Assembly (NCBI GenBank): GCA_051004815.1
Contig: JBPCJY010000128.1
Span: 1-5,665 of the forward strand
DNA length: 5,665 bases
Source: JBBQXY01 sp051004815
GTDB lineage: Bacteria; Chloroflexota; Ktedonobacteria; Ktedonobacterales; Ktedonobacteraceae
Direction of reading: 5' to 3'
The position numbers and the translations under genes were made by a program. Below are positions 5,607 through 5,665 of the stretch, piece after piece (positions within the stretch are counted from its first letter, which is position 1; each line of letters opens with the position of its first letter). The notes below the pieces were generated by a model. The model was not told the origin of the DNA, did no database searches, and saw only the letters and a program-made list of their open reading frames with translations.

Positions 5607-5665
5607 GAAGCATGCCATATATGTCAGACATTTGGAGAGAAGGGCTGTCATGCTTCGCTGCGCTC
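5607..5665. repeat. edge of a second SERSEE-type hairpin repeat, cut by the window end
   Basis: CTTCGCTGCGCTC at 5653-5665 is identical to 4463-4475 in the nested hairpin repeat. GTCATG ahead of it is typical of the hairpin's outer arm. In addition GAAGCATG (5607-5614) is the reverse complement of 5649-5656. The second arm would lie beyond the window. No gene is visible from 5379 to 5665. Confidence 0.5.

Overview
The window looks like a chromosomal segment of a GC-moderate, repeat-rich bacterium. The nearest match I can suggest is a Ktedonobacter-type member of the Chloroflexota. That is an inference from three things: tandem family-39-like membrane glycosyltransferases, many short palindromic repeats (including the SERSEE-encoding hairpin type), and GGTACC-rich palindromes lying inside coding sequence. 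No marker gene settles the taxonomy.

All convincing genes are on the minus strand, so transcription runs from high to low coordinates. From 5' to 3' they are: (1) a soluble GT2 glycosyltransferase of the polyprenyl-phosphate-sugar synthase type (5378 to 4581); (2) a 286-bp gap holding a nested hairpin repeat and a promoter candidate; (3) a multi-spanning GT39/GT-C membrane glycosyltransferase (stop at 2528); (4) a paralogue of it, joined by an ATGA stop/start overlap (2531 to 723); (5) an unrecognised 128-residue protein (637 to 251). The first 250 bases downstream of that last gene hold several hairpins and a short tandem repeat, with no gene. The last 287 bases (5379 to 5665) hold the GT2 upstream region, two dyads and the cut-off start of another repeat.

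A plausible joint role is a two-stage pathway. The GT2 enzyme loads a sugar onto a polyprenyl phosphate at the inner face of the membrane. The two GT-C enzymes use that lipid-linked sugar on the outer face to modify a lipid, glycan or protein. Sugar and acceptor cannot be read from the sequence.

The most unusual feature is that the two paralogous membrane genes have each taken up, in frame and at different sites, copies of one short palindromic element. One forms a perfect 44-bp palindrome in the downstream gene. The other is a split version in the upstream gene, which also carries a second 19-bp repeat both internally and at its own 5' end. This resembles palindromic elements that insert into coding sequence and are tolerated as extra peptide in loops.
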